64,000 bases of DNA from Hemibagrus wyckioides (taxonomy: Eukaryota; Chordata; Actinopteri; Siluriformes; Bagridae). Below, piece after piece: positions 22,289 through 34,574 of the stretch (within the stretch, counting starts at the first letter, position 1; each line of letters begins with the position of its first letter). The position numbers and the translations under genes were made by a program. Location: positions 26,049,401 to 26,113,400 of the forward strand of contig NC_080716.1 of assembly GCF_019097595.1 (NCBI RefSeq), read 5' to 3'. The notes beneath the pieces are model-generated. The model was given only the letters and a program-made list of their open reading frames with translations. It was not told the origin of the DNA and did no database searches.

Positions 22289-22322
22289 AAAAAAAAAAAA
22301 AAAAAAAAAGCGCTATAGCGCT
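22289..22322. repeat. A21 run followed by a 14-bp perfect palindrome
   Basis: The 21-base A run abuts AGCGCTATAGCGCT (22309-22322), which is its own reverse complement. This marks the broken end of transposon copy 2. Confidence 0.85.
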
Positions 22323-23190
22323 AAATTTTAAAGTAAAATTTAATTGAAATTGAATATGAATATATTTGGAAGGAGTCTCCAGTGTCACAAAGCTGTTCTT
22401 TTGTGGTTTTTTGGCAACAAAATAAATGTATTGACTTCTCCAAGAGAAGCTGGTTAAAGAATGACTGTTTATAGCTAAATTACTTAAGTAGCTTGTTTCA
22501 CAGAACATTAAACGTAACTATAAACAGATAAAAAGTAAAATAAATAAAACTAAATTCAGTGATGGCAAACTGCTGTGTTAAAAGCAGAATAAAACACGCA
22601 GGAACAGGAAAACAATCAACAATCAGGGTACTAACAGTGTCTCGCCTCAAGTCAGGTGCTTCACACCACCCTGTGATTGATTATTAGACTTTAGCAGCAT
22701 GTCCCCAAGTGTTTTATTTGTTACTTATGATGCAGCGATGCCAAGGGTTGATTCCAGCATGCCGGAAGAAGTGCTGAAGCCATGCTGAAAAAGTCCACCA
22801 ATCCCTGAGGAAGACAGAAGGAACACCCCGTGCTGTGCAGAGCCTCTCAGCTGGTGAAGTGGGCAGTTGCTTTGCCATCGACTCGGACGGCGCACGGCAC
22901 AGCTGGGAATCAATCCCAGTCAGAAAACACAGTGTGTTTAGTGTTTTTTTTATTTCTCTTCACACAGTCTCGCTTGTTACTTCATTACAAAAGATTTGCT
23001 CTCTACTTCTCGCCTTTTTTTTCCTTTTCAAGTCTGACAAATAAAACCTATTATTGTTTACACAGAGTGTGTATTCATTAGTCTTTTTATGACACGCGGG
23101 TACAGAGCGTTCAAATTTATCCACGATGGTTAATTTGGCAGGGTTTGATTTAGTGTTTGTTATAGCAATACGTTCACCTGCGGTTTAATC
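22323..23190. other. Non-coding stretch
   Basis: No gene or named repeat recognised. Around 22715-22920 the composition is more balanced, with fortuitous open frames on both strands. Confidence 0.4.
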
Positions 23191-23194
23191 CCTC

Positions 23195-23515
23195 CTCTCT
23201 GTCCCATCCATGCTGCTGCGTATTCCACAAGCTTTGCTTCCTTGTAATAACGGTCTTTTCTAATGACGTTCCCCTAGAGGGTCCCCGGGAAGCGTCTCGA
23301 CAAAAAGTGATAATTACATGAAATATACATAGAGAATAAAAGGAGTGTGTTTACATAACGCATCCCATAAATATCTGACTGGGAAGACATTGTTCTCCGG
23401 CTCCTTTTAAGCCCATCTCCCAGGGACGCCATTTTAATGACATGATGGTTTAAAGAGATGCCTCTCCGCATCGCTCCATATTTAATTAACTTCTCCTTTT
23501 CTTTGCCGGAAAAAA
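23195..23515. promoter_or_regulatory. Candidate conserved non-coding element
   Basis: A stretch of about 320 bp free of simple repeats, with balanced composition and several homeodomain-like TAAT/ATTA cores (taatgacg, gataattac, tttaatgac, tttaattaac). No open frame resembles a protein. It is suggested as cis-regulatory purely on texture and proximity to the znf521-type gene; there is no direct evidence. Confidence 0.25.
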
Positions 23516-23686
23516 GGGGGAATAAAGAGACAAACACTCGATAGCACTGAGACAATAACAAATAACTGGGAAGAACAAGTGCAGGGGGGAGGAAGGGGAG
23601 GGGAGGGGTGTTGGGTGCGAGGGGGACCACAGGGTGAGACCTTGTCATGCTTTTGTGAGCTGTTTACAATGCACAATAAGCAAGAG

Positions 23687-23689
<3 letters not shown>

Positions 23690-23743
<54 letters not shown>

Positions 23744-23840
23744 CCCTTTCACAAAGCAAGCTATGTAGGAACATAGTAGATGATAAAACTAATACAGTAA
23801 ATAAAGACAGTGATGGAGAGACCTGAAGATTAAGAGAAAT

Positions 23841-23875
<35 letters not shown>

Positions 23876-23880
23876 CTGAT
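23690..23880. repeat. (GA)n microsatellites, two arrays
   Basis: Purine runs at about 23691-23742 (AG/AGA with one AAAG break) and about 23845-23876, giving matching CT runs on the minus strand. Confidence 0.93.
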
Positions 23881-24749
23881 AAAGTCTTATGAGAAGAGAG
23901 TATTCTCATAAGCACACAAGAGAAAAGAAAAGAGGTGGAAAGGAAGGAGAGAAAGAGAGACGGCGGAAGAGAGGGAGACATGTGGCGTTCCCGTGAGACT
24001 GCTTTCTGCAGTATTGCCTGCTTCTCCACTACGCAGGAGGGAAAGAGCGAGAGATGACACACTACCATTAGAGAGAGTTAAAGTAACATGGCACGGCTGC
24101 TCTGACTGAGACAAACCACAAGAAAATTAAAGAACCTTACTAGTGATTTAGAGGAGAAAAAAAAAAAAAGACACATAGGCCTTGTTTTTCTCGGTGACGG
24201 CTCTCTTTCAGTTTCCGACGGGTACGAGTGAATTAAAACCAAATCTCTCTAGTATTATCAATGCAGTATATAATATATAAATTATAAATCACATTTCATA
24301 TATACTCAACTGGGATGCCCGGTGAGAATGCAGGATTTTTAATAATATATAAAGAGACTCTCCTTTGCTAGGACTTTGTGAAGTATATGCTTAGTTTGTC
24401 ACGTGTCACCTGACGTAAGATGGCCTGTTTAGTCCGTTATAACTGGATGATTTGTGCTTTTTTCTAGTTGATCTGTTTGATGATCACCTGACCTGACGAA
24501 CCTGATCTCGTCTCTCACTGAAGTAAGATCAACTGCAGATCCATTTATCTTCTTTTTACATGACGCTTAGTAACCCCAATGATTCAGCTATAAAGCTATG
24601 ACGTATTATTGCAGGCTGCCCCGGAAGATCATTGCTCTGGTTCCATCAACATGGCTTTTGAATTACTGCAAAAAATAATCTCAAGTTTATAATTCTGCCA
24701 TGTTTTTTGACAGATCAAGATAATCTTCACAAAAAAAAAAACACAATGT

Positions 24750-25092
24750 GAATTTAATTGGTTCTGGAGGTGAGTTTTCAAGGTGAAAGTTTGTATTGCG
24801 AAATTTCTTATGTATTTTCCCATAAGAAATAATGTAAATGCAGATAATCCGTTCCAGCCACCCAAAAATATGACCAATATGACCAATACGAAGCGTATGT
24901 AAATTGTATGGCTGCTTACAAAGTACTGACCCAAGCCAAGCATTCCATATCAAGGGTCCTCACAGGAAGTTGTGCCACTAAACTTGGGCTAAAAATAAAA
25001 TAGACCACCCATGCCTCAAATCTGTCAACAAAAAAACACCCGGAAAATCACCTAGAAGGGAGAGCATTCGTATGCTGAGGTTTCACTGTATA
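24750..25092 (-). mobile_element. MITE-like DNA transposon fragment
   Basis: Read on the minus strand it begins ACAGTGAAACCTCAGCATAC, a terminal sequence typical of a widespread fish non-autonomous element, and runs through 'cataagaaatttcgcaatac' and 'cctccagaaccaattaaatt'. The matching terminus is expected right after 'accaattaaatt', but the sequence instead reads 'cacattg', so the second end has been lost. Confidence 0.6.
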
Positions 25093-25099
25093 TGAATTT

Positions 25100-25830
25100 T
25101 TAAGCTTAAACATAATCAGAGGTAAAAAGCAAAATGTTATAAATGAACTGACTTCAATGTCACCACTAAGCTTCAGCTCTTTCACTCTTTATTTAAAAGC
25201 ATCTTTCTTGATAATGATCCACTGTCTTCTTTCTGTGGATGAATCTGAATGAAGTTAGAAGTTTGTAAGAGCATGTTATCAGTATAAACACAGCAAAGTA
25301 GTAGCAGATGAGTTTTCCTGTCCAGCATGATGATGTTTAATGACCCTGACGTTCTCTGCAGTCCTGTTTAAGCACTTGATACCAACTGCCTTTTTCAGCA
25401 CGTAAAAGCTTTAAAAAATATCACAGTGTGGTATTACTGATGTATTTTATGTTGTAGAATAAAACATGAAAATATCTTGAGCTTGTGTTAATCACAGAGC
25501 TTATTTCAGATTTCAGGAATTTAACCCAAAACCCATTTGAAAAAACCCACTGACTTCAAGACGATGGACTCAAATACATTATATATGTTGAATATGGTAC
25601 TTCTAAATTATATGTAATACTTTAAGAAATGGGAGCGGGTTGCTAACTAGCATTAACATGCTCTGAAGAAAAGGCCTGTCCTATGAGGTAATTTTTGTTG
25701 GTCAAAGTTCGAAGGTAGAGTTGCATTTGTCTTAATCAATATTTTCTTAACCAGCCTGGAGTTCTTTAAATGATTTGACAAATTCTAGTGAGGAGTAACA
25801 GGCAGCTAGCAAATATAAGCGTATTGATTA
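25100..25830. other. Non-coding stretch
   Basis: AT-rich unique-looking DNA. No feature supported. Confidence 0.4.
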
Positions 25831-25834
25831 TTTT

Positions 25835-26240
25835 GTATATAGCTAACCTTTGTTTGCTGTTAAACAGATATGCTAGTCAATTGTTCTTGTATATTATTTT
25901 AGGTCATGGTTAAACTGAGTTAGCTAGCTAGCTAATGTGCCTAGCTAATGTGAGCTTGCTAGCTAGTTAACTAATGTGACCTAGCTACTACCTATCTACT
26001 ATGTTAACAAGCTAAAGCTTATTTGGTTTACTAATATTTTGCCAAGCTTTTTGGTGTTAAATAGATAGGCTAGTCATTTGTACTTCTATATTGTCTTAAG
26101 TTATGGTTAAAGTGAGTTAAATAGCTAGCTAAGGTGCCTAGATAATGTGAGCTTGCTAGCTAGTGTGACTTAGCTACTATCTGGCTACTGTGTTAGCAAG
26201 CTAAATCTTATATGGTTAACTGATTGTTATCTTAAGATAG
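25835..26240. repeat. Tandem duplication of a GCTAGC-rich ~200-bp unit
   Basis: Two diverged copies are offset by 197 bp at the shared GCTAGTCA (25872 and 26069). Each runs through 'ggttaaa.tgagttag', a cluster of overlapping GCTAGC palindromes, 'gtgagcttgctagctag' and 'gttaacaagctaaa' or 'gttagcaagctaaa'. It is non-coding. Confidence 0.85.
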
Positions 26241-26424
26241 CCAGCGAACTGTCATGAAGTGAACACAGGTCTGGTTGTCTTTTAAATATAAAGGAGAATG
26301 ACTCTGTTCTGTACAAGATTCCCGTCGCTTCCTTTTGTATTCAAATCCAGCTTAGTGACGATGTGGCTACGAAGCCAGCTGGCTTAAGAATGGGATAACA
26401 ACAAGGCTGTTTTTAAAATTCACT

Positions 26425-26580
26425 TCAGCTCAGTTTAATTAAATTTCATTTGTGCAAGTGCTTTTGAATTCAGGTGTTGTCACGAAGCAGCTTTACTGAA
26501 ATCTGGGTCTAAATCTAGAGTGCTAATGAGCGAGCCAAAGGACAATTTCCCTGAGAATGACACAAGGAAGAAACTGCAAG
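26425..26580 (+). repeat. Fragment of common teleost repeat ('aagcagctttac' type)
   Basis: Contains 'gtcacgaagcagctttactgaaatc', 'ctaatgagcgagccaaagg' and 'ccctgagaatgacacaagga', decayed versions of blocks seen in a very abundant fish repeat. A second fragment lies at about 28960-29065. Confidence 0.55.
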
Positions 26581-26699
26581 TGGAAACTACTCTGTTTCAG
26601 ATGACAGGTTTTAATAATTACAGTACAGTGTAACCAGCATACACAGTAAGGTCAGTAGTAACATGTTAGCTGTGATGCAGAATCTTTCAATTGTTTATT

Positions 26700-27135
26700 A
26701 TAATGTGTATAATTTGACCCGTTTCAGGTGCCTGCAGACAGATCTGTCTTTACCCCAAGAAGTCAATGCATTATTGTCTAACTAATTCAATGCCTCATAA
26801 TTAGTTGAAACTGTGTTGGGAAATGGCTAAATTACCTGTCTGATTGAGGTCATCTGCCTTTTTCTTTTCCCCCTCATTAAGTCTAGGGTGTTTGGAAATA
26901 TTTCAGGCCTCAATGATGAGTTTACACATTTTGGATGAGATGGAAGGAAGAACATAATGAAGCATCAGTAATAATAACAGGGAAAGTGGTCAATTAGCAT
27001 CATGGACCACAAAAAGAAAAAAAGCTGAGTCATCAGTTAAAGCCTTTGTCAATTAATTTCTATTGTTAGCTTCTCACTATTAACAGGTTCACTGCACAAA
27101 TTACAGCCATCCACTGCAAAAATAAAGAGATTTCA
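26700..27135. promoter_or_regulatory. Candidate conserved non-coding element
   Basis: About 430 bp without simple repeats, dense in ATTA/TAAT cores (taactaattcaatgcc, cataattagttg, tcaattaattt, agtaataataacag, tcaattagcatcat) and without a protein-like frame. This texture is typical of conserved vertebrate developmental enhancers, but the call rests on appearance alone. Confidence 0.3.
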
Positions 27136-27295
27136 GGATGGGTTTATGTTTTCTGTCCAATATGGTCATTGTTACAAAATGGCTCTCAAGGACAATGTAC
27201 TTATTCCAGCATTGAGCTAGCTAGCTAGCCAGGCTGTGAGCAACGGTTGTGACAGCCTCTAACTGTAAGAAGAGTTATTTGTACTTAGCACAGTG

Positions 27296-27298
<3 letters not shown>

Positions 27299-27349
<51 letters not shown>
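27299..27349. repeat. (TA)n microsatellite
   Basis: About 25 uninterrupted TA units, just after a GCTAGCTAGCTAGC run at about 27216. Confidence 0.95.
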
Positions 27350-27352
<3 letters not shown>

Positions 27353-28950
27353 TAAATACTAGTAGTATATATAAAGTGTAAATTTTACAATTCAGGATTT
27401 AGCCACCTGTCTTTAGTTACTGCTCTCATAAGCCCTTGGTTTAACCAAAATGCTAAATAGCTGGAAGGTAGTTTGACCTAGCTACTGTAGCTATTGCCAA
27501 TATATACCCTTGCTGCAATGCTAACTTATTAGTTAACTAGGACTGGTTAGCTAGATTTTACTAACAGTTTTCCTAAATTGTAAATGATTAATAAGTCTTT
27601 TTAGTATTTCTCTGGCACATAAGTTAGATGGCTGTGAAGATGCAAAATACAATTGATCATTAGCAGGCAAAACAACGAACAGAAGCATGATAATGAGGCA
27701 CACAGAAACCAGAACTTAAGTAAGGGTCCTGATTAAGGGGGAAACAGCACAGCTGTGAGAGCTCGTCACAAGAGAGTCATGTGACATGCAGGGGCAAATG
27801 GGTAATGTAGTCAAACAGTGATTTTGACATAACCATGACATGCAAATATCCACTTCTAGGTCCATATTTAAGTGAATGAATGAATTATATAATGATGTGC
27901 TATGATTTTAGCTGCTCAGGGAATACATTGAGTATGTCAGTATCTGTCTGTATTGAAAACGAGGTTTCTATGATGATAGATTACATATGTTTAAGACATA
28001 GAACAGGAAATCGTCAAACAACATTTATTTATATAGCACTATCAGTGATCGGGACTATCTTTTTGAGGTTTTTTTCCACTGCTGTCTATCTGAAGCTTTT
28101 GGCAAAAGGTTTGAGCAGGAAATTTTAATAATTGTGTGTCATTTATCACTTCTTTGAAGTTTAGGCCATGGAGTCAAAGATAAAGAGTAAACTTTGTCTT
28201 TTCAGTGCACTTGGCTCTCACATCTCATCAGTACTTCCCCTCTGTGCAGATCATTTCCTCGCTCTGTTTCTTACTCTACTCACACTGCCAACTCTAATGG
28301 GATTTAAAGTAGCTTTCACCCTGACAAGTATGAATCGCATACCATCACTTCCTGCTAGATTCGGTATGGAGCAGTGGAAAAACACACCTGTTCTGGAGGA
28401 GCTCGAGTCTCCTGGATAGTGTGACGGTAAGAGACCGTGAAGATGGTGCTAGAGGGCGACTCAGCCCTCTGGCGTCGTAGTTCACTAGTGGAAAGATAAT
28501 TAGTTGTCCGGGCAGGACCTGAGGGCTTAAAAGTGGTCGGCATCAGAGGAAGAGTGCGAGAACAATATGATCCAGAGGCATTCAAAGTTTGGCAGTGTAC
28601 AATGCATTTGCTGCACATTGCATGTGAAACACAGTGTACTTGTTATCTGGTGTATTTGTAGTAATGCGTGGGGGTGGATGTGCTCACCACTGCCAAGTTT
28701 CTCTGAAACTCCTCCAGGACCTGAAGGCGATATTCACAGTTCTGGGCTTTTTTCCCTCCAATTATCACCTGAAACTTATTCTTGTGTTTCTTTTTTGTGC
28801 CTGCTGAGGAAGTTCCACTACACTTAAACCTCTGCAGAACTTCTGTGTGGCCTTGCAGAGTTTAGACCCAGGTTCTGATCTGTGCCTGTGGTGATGAGTG
28901 CTGGGTTGAAAAAAAAAAAACTGAAAGGGCTCTGTCTCAATTCAACTTTA
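27350..28950. other. Non-coding stretch
   Basis: No gene is supported. A run of short plus-strand open frames (27880-28128, 28168-28419, 28567-28827) lacks any recognisable domain and changes frame. 'aacatttatttatatagcac' at about 28020 resembles the head of the repeat described at 26425. Confidence 0.4.
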
Positions 28951-28959
28951 ATGCTAGAC

Positions 28960-29070
28960 TGTTGTAAAATGTTACAGAAATCCAGATGTAGATTTCGATC
29001 CCTAATGAGCAAACCAGATGTGACAGTGCAAAAAGAAAACTTTGAAACGCTTGAGAGGAACAATTCTAAA
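28960..29070 (+). repeat. Fragment of common teleost repeat ('aagcagctttac' type)
   Basis: The sequence 'atgttacagaaatccagatg...ctaatgagcaaaccagatg...acgcttgagaggaac' corresponds block by block to the copy at 26425-26580. Confidence 0.55.
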
Positions 29071-30000
29071 TGGAGCCCATCCTACAATGTGTACTGGACT
29101 GACCATAGGACAGCATTTATGATCACAGCAGGTACAAGATACATAATATTTCCATTCAAATAAACAAAGTCAAAAGTATCCTTAAGGGGTACAATAAATC
29201 TTCAACCAATAAAGGTTCAATAAGCCCATCAGAATAGTTCCTGGTATAGTTTGTAGTTGCCAAAAACAACTTGTTTGCAATTGTCAGTCAAATAGTTCCT
29301 GCTAGTGATGAACCACACCCATGCCTCTAATGGTACTCATTCTTGTTTAAAGACCAGAAATTTGATGCTGGAGCAAGTTAAATTTTGCTGATTTAAAACA
29401 CTCTGTAATGTTGCATTATAAATTTTAGCATTCAGCATTGAAACTGCACAAAAAAACCTGGACCAGGACAGATTCCAGGACAATGGAAAAAGTACCTTTG
29501 GTGATTTAGTCTTGAAGCTGAATAACACTCTCAGTAACTGAGTAACAATAACATAAAAAGAATCCATCTACCTCCCTTAAGCTTTCTTTGGTTTGGCCCA
29601 CTAGGGGAACCCGTAAGAATCCTCTATAGATCCTTAAAAAAGTGTTTCCCTATCAGTGAGTGTTTTACTTAGAACCCCTGAGAAACCCTTCTTACTATGA
29701 ATGTATAATGATTATACCTGAGAATACAACCTCTATGGAAGCGTTTTGAATAGTGCCTTCAATAACCGTCATATTTTACTGGATCCCTGGTGAATGGACG
29801 AATGTCATGGATGAATGAGTCAATAAATTCAATCTTCACTGACAGTCCTGCTCACATTTTCTCCTTGTCTGTCTCTCTAATCATGATAGAGATCTCATTA
29901 GCCTTCAAAAGGATTTTCAGTGACATTCAGGTAAATCTGTAGGGCATCGCAGCTACCCAAAATTGGCGTAGGCCATGTATCCAGTCCATGCTTTCTGCCT
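29071..30000. other. Non-coding stretch
   Basis: Nothing recognised. Confidence 0.4.
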
Positions 30001-30019
30001 CCAGCTTTTGATTTGTAGA

Positions 30020-30500
30020 TCTGTTCAGATGCTTCTCTGCAGGCTGACATGGCCCTGTGTGATGGCATGTGCCAGAAAATCCCCCACAAACCCCTTGTTT
30101 TTGGGAAGCGACGAGACAGGCCACCGTCTCCCATGCACATGCTCAGGCGACAGACATTGCAACGGTCCTGCTCTCGCCTCCGCGAGCGCATTTAATTAAA
30201 TCACAAACACGAGCAGGAGGCCACCACCCGCTTTAATGGAATGGATGAAGTGGGCCAGGATGCCGTTGGCAAACACGAAGAGCTGGATGCCTCTGAATAC
30301 CCTTGAAGCTTATTAAAAGTGCCTGGCAACGTTAGTCGCTAACTATGTCACTGCCAAACGCACATTCAGTTTAATGGTTAAACTGGGAGAGATGGACTGT
30401 AACATTTCTGATGCGTGCTCAGGCATTCGGCTAACTTCAAACAGACTGTCTGCATCACAGATGTGCAGCGAGCTCCGTGAGGTATCTGATGCCTCTTTAC
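30020..30500. promoter_or_regulatory. Candidate conserved non-coding element downstream of znf521-type gene
   Basis: About 480 bp, GC-balanced and repeat-free, with homeodomain-type cores (gcatttaattaaatcac, ctttaatggaatgg) and no consistent open frame. It lies about 3.3-3.8 kb beyond the probable transcript end of the zinc-finger gene. It could also be an exon of an unannotated non-coding transcript. Confidence 0.3.
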
Positions 30501-31184
30501 CTCTTTATTTCAGAGAGACACTTTCCACTTAGCTACAATTGGGTGATGAGTAGTGACATGAAATCTCTGCAGGGCCAGTATCAATAGATCAGTGCATCAG
30601 TAGTTACCAGCAAAGGCATGGATTGAAAACTGAGATGCTCAGTTTCTCTAAACACAATGAGATGCACAACTCAGTTTAACCCTCCAACACACCCTATATA
30701 TTTTATTTAACATCATCTGTACCACATTTCCAGTAGTCTACATGTATTGAATGTTAATTTGTACCTAAGGTAGCCAAATCCATGGCTTATACTGTACACC
30801 AGTGTCTAAGCAGAATGAAAATAAAGCAAATCCCATATCTCAGATAGAGAGGAAACAGCTGGCATTCCCAGATTGTCTTGAGTTTTAGCTGTGTTGGTGC
30901 CATCCATAACCACTGGGATTGAGCACAGAGGGGCAAAATGAAGTGATAGACTGTCAGGAAAATGCACCATAATGCAGTGGAACAGAAATACAGTGCTAAC
31001 ATTAATAAAAGATACTATAGCAACCTGGAACATTTTATGCTATTAATGGAATTCTGATTTTAATCAAATAAACCAAATTAAATAGATTTCATGGCAAGAT
31101 TCGGGTATAAAGGGTATAATGCTAGAAACCCTGCAGTACCGAGAAACCCTGACATGAAATCATATTGAGGACTTCAACAACTAA

Positions 31185-32095
31185 CTGATAACTAAGTTGA
31201 ACCATGTTAAAGTGCTCTTTAGTGAGAGTCTACAATCACAAGTTCCCAAAAACCAGATCCCCACAGACCGACTCTTTCCATATAGCCTTGTTGAACCTTT
31301 CCAGGCATGCCATTTGACCGTCCTCTGGACCTGGTTCTGCCACCCGGGAGTGACACAGGAACATCCCTGTAGCTGAGTTGGGGACTTACTTCCCTGTAGC
31401 TGAGTTGGGGACTTAGTTTTTGGCATGGTGTTAGAAATTTTCCCCAGTGCTTGGCACCCTTGACTGGAACACCACAGTGTTTCTGGACCCTAATGATGAG
31501 TGAGGTTAGCCAACTATTTGTTTATGTGAGACAGCTGAGGGATACACGTTAAGGGTAGTGTTCAAAATTAAATGGTACTGGGGCAGTTCACTGACAGAAT
31601 ATCACTTTAGTAAGATTCTACTACCTCAACCAACTGATAACTGATAACCAACTGATAATAGTAAAGTGCTCTTTAGTGAGATTCTACAGTCTCAAGTTTG
31701 CAAACACCAGATCCCAGGGAAACGACTATTGACCAAGCCCTACACCAAGCCCTACTGAACCTTCCCAGGCTTACCGGTTGACACTCCTTTGGACCTGTTT
31801 CTGCTACACATGAGTGGCAGGAATGTAGGAATGTCCCTGTAGACGAGTTGTTGATTTACTGCCATGTAGTTGAATTGTGGCCTTAGTTTCTGGTAAGGTG
31901 TCTGAAATTTTCCTAAGTACTTGACACTCTTGACTGGAACACCACAGTACTTAGTGACATTGCCTAACTATTTGTTATTAACTATTTGCTATTAACTGGT
32001 ATGTAAAGCAGCTGAGCAGGGACACATGTTGAGGGTGGTTTTCAAAATGGAGTGATGCTGGAGCAGTTCACTGGACCAACAAGTGAGTCAGGGGA
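31185..32095. repeat. Diverged tandem duplication (~455-480 bp unit)
   Basis: Copy 1 (about 31185-31610) and copy 2 (about 31640-32095) share the same ordered blocks: 'aaagtgctctttagtgag' (31209 and 31663), 'accagatccc', 'cttgactggaacaccacagt', 'caactatttgtt' or 'taactatttgtt', and a terminal 'cagttcactg' (31584 and 32064). The offset grows from 454 to 480 bp through small indels. Copy 1 also carries an internal direct repeat of 'gtagctgagttggggactta'. No coding potential is seen. Confidence 0.88.
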
Positions 32096-32099
32096 ATTC

Positions 32100-33785
32100 A
32101 TCTACAGTATGAATTAAGAGGATCAGAAGGAGCTTTTAAATTTTACCGCTATGCTTTTTGACTTGTTAGGGACCCTGGCCAGTAGTTGCAAGTTGCCTGT
32201 GTGAGGCTTTAGTTTAATAAGTAAGTGAGGCAGTTCTTGAGAGTGCTTCCTTGTATGGGACATTGGCATCTTTTGCCATATTTTGTCCAGATTAATTAGG
32301 GTGATGCAGCTTGGTTTAGTTATTTGTGCTTTATACAGTAAGTTTCTATCAGGACATCTCCAGCACCCATGACCAACTACTGTATGTTTTGCAGAACAAA
32401 CCATGACCTACAAACATAACCCCCCAAAACTAAACTTCCTAAATTCCATAGAAGAATCACAGACACCTGACACTATCACAACACCCTAAATAAAGACGAA
32501 CAAACAAGAACTCTCTGTGAATTAATCATCAATTTGTATTTGCTTGATCAAACCATGCTATATTTTCTCATGCACTGTTATTCTGGTTCTGACATTGTTT
32601 TCCTATCCTTTGTAATTCTGGAATTTACCATATTGTTGATATTTGCTGATCACCTGACATTTGCTTGTTTTTTGGATTATGTATTTGGACACTGTTTTGG
32701 ATCTGTCTGCCTGGTTCTTCACTACAACTTCAAACTACACTGGCATCCATTTCAGCAATCCTTACCTGACACAAAACACAAAATCTGTAAAATCCCAAGT
32801 CTGTCGAATCTATTCTTTTTCGGTGTCAGTGGTAGATAGTAGGTGTTCTGTACAATATGGTATAATACGTATCATTATACCACTTCACTTTGTTAACATA
32901 ACACTTACCAATTCTGCCTTGTGTAAATACATTTCGAGCTGGAAGAGAAATTATGCATTTCACATTATATTGGGTAAAAGTATATAGTTGAGAAACAATT
33001 TTTGCTCCTTCACCTCCTACTCTCAGAAAAGCATGCTATCTACGATGAGTCCTCCCACGTTTTACACATTGCTTTTCAATGACTCCCATAAGGCCAATAT
33101 TTTCACTGCCTTACTTGCAGGAGGCATTGAATTGAATAGAATTGAACTGAACTGAATTGGATTGTGAGTTATTTTCTCAAGGATTATGAAAACATCTGGA
33201 CATGACCTAATATTGAAAATATGCAAAAATCAAATATATATAAGGAAATGCAGTAATTACATAAAGCAATGTGATTTCACACATACAGAACATCACATCA
33301 CTCCAGTTTTCTTCATACAATTTTAATGTTTTTTTTAATGTTTTCATCACATGAGAACACAAAAAAGAGGTCTAGCAAATTCAGACCCCGGTTAATATTT
33401 GTATATAACATTTTTCCCCCCCGTTAACACCAGAAGTTGTCACCCTTGTTAAAAGTTTGATTTCCCAAAGTCTTGTGGCTGAAATGTCAGTCACTTGTCA
33501 ACGCCTTTCGAACATGAACATCCATGAAAGTATGGAGTGTTATACAAAAGTGCATTTCAGGTTCGACTAATTCCAAACTGGCATATACCAGAGATCCATG
33601 AGAATACTGTACAGATTACCATGTCTCACAGCATGAATAGAACAATAGCATAGCGACAGAAATGACTCGGCTCGGCTTACTCGTGGACAAAGGGTAGAAA
33701 TACTGTTTTTTTTTTTCTCGTTTTTTTTTCTGACCAGAACCTCACCATATAATCAAGTGATAGCAGCCAGAACAGACCCGAAACA
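32100..33785. other. Intergenic DNA between the two convergent genes
   Basis: AT-rich; no exon recognised. An open frame at 32534-32839 (+) has hydrophobic runs but no recognisable family and is probably fortuitous. Confidence 0.4.
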
Positions 33786-33789
33786 GAGG

Positions 33790-34574
33790 ATACATTTATT
33801 CCCCATTGGATGTCTGACAAAAAGGGGAAAAAAAAACAAAGAAAGGACAACTCCAGTCATATCCAGCCTTCAGGTCAGGGGTAAACATTAATAACAGAAA
33901 TGTACAAGTGTGGAGAGCAGTTTCTCATCCAGAGGGAGGGAGAATGAGGAATGGGTCCCATCTGTGAATCCCTGCCAACCCAAAGAGTCTTTCAATATTT
34001 CTTTTAACACAAAACTGTTTTTGCATATATCAAGTATCCCTTCTGTCATTTTTTTTTTCTTTCAGAACATTTGTGATACACAATGTACTCCACATATTTC
34101 AGCTGAGGTGTGTAGTTTTTGTAAAAAGTTTTGCTCAGGCCATGCTGGTGATCAGGCATTTCATCCCACGGCTCGAGAGGGTGCATCACAGACAACCGGA
34201 TGTGTATCAGCCGTTAAAAATCGTCCACCTGACGTCAAATGTCTCTGGCTGACGATTTGTCCATTTATAATGTTTTTTAAACAAAGTTTAATACTTTTTT
34301 TCCCCCTTGACAAACAGTATGTACAATGGCGACCGCAAGAACGAAGAGCTGACGGACAGCAAGACAGAAAGAACAGTATTTACAAACATGTCGGATTAAC
34401 AACGTAGCAACATCGAATTTCACAAGGATATGTCCCGCTTCTCATTTTTTTGTTTAACTGAAATTTTTGAAATAAAAAATTTCAGTGCAAAATCGACCAA
34501 AAGAGCACGATGACTGGTAGATCGGAGTCTGGATGTAGTTGATGAGACTCTTTCTGTTGAGTTGATCTTCCTTG
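33790..34574 (-). other. Probable 3' UTR of znf521-type gene
   Basis: It follows the stop codon on the minus strand. An AATAAA on that strand (TTTATT at 33795-33800) lies about 775 bases after the stop and would place the transcript end near 33770-33785. A longer UTR using a weaker ATTAAA-type site near 33320 is possible. No internal splice site is needed. Confidence 0.45.

Noticed and set aside
33910..34407. 165-codon plus-strand frame as a gene
   Set aside because: It lies antisense to the probable znf521 3' UTR, contains low-complexity Phe runs and shows no known domain.
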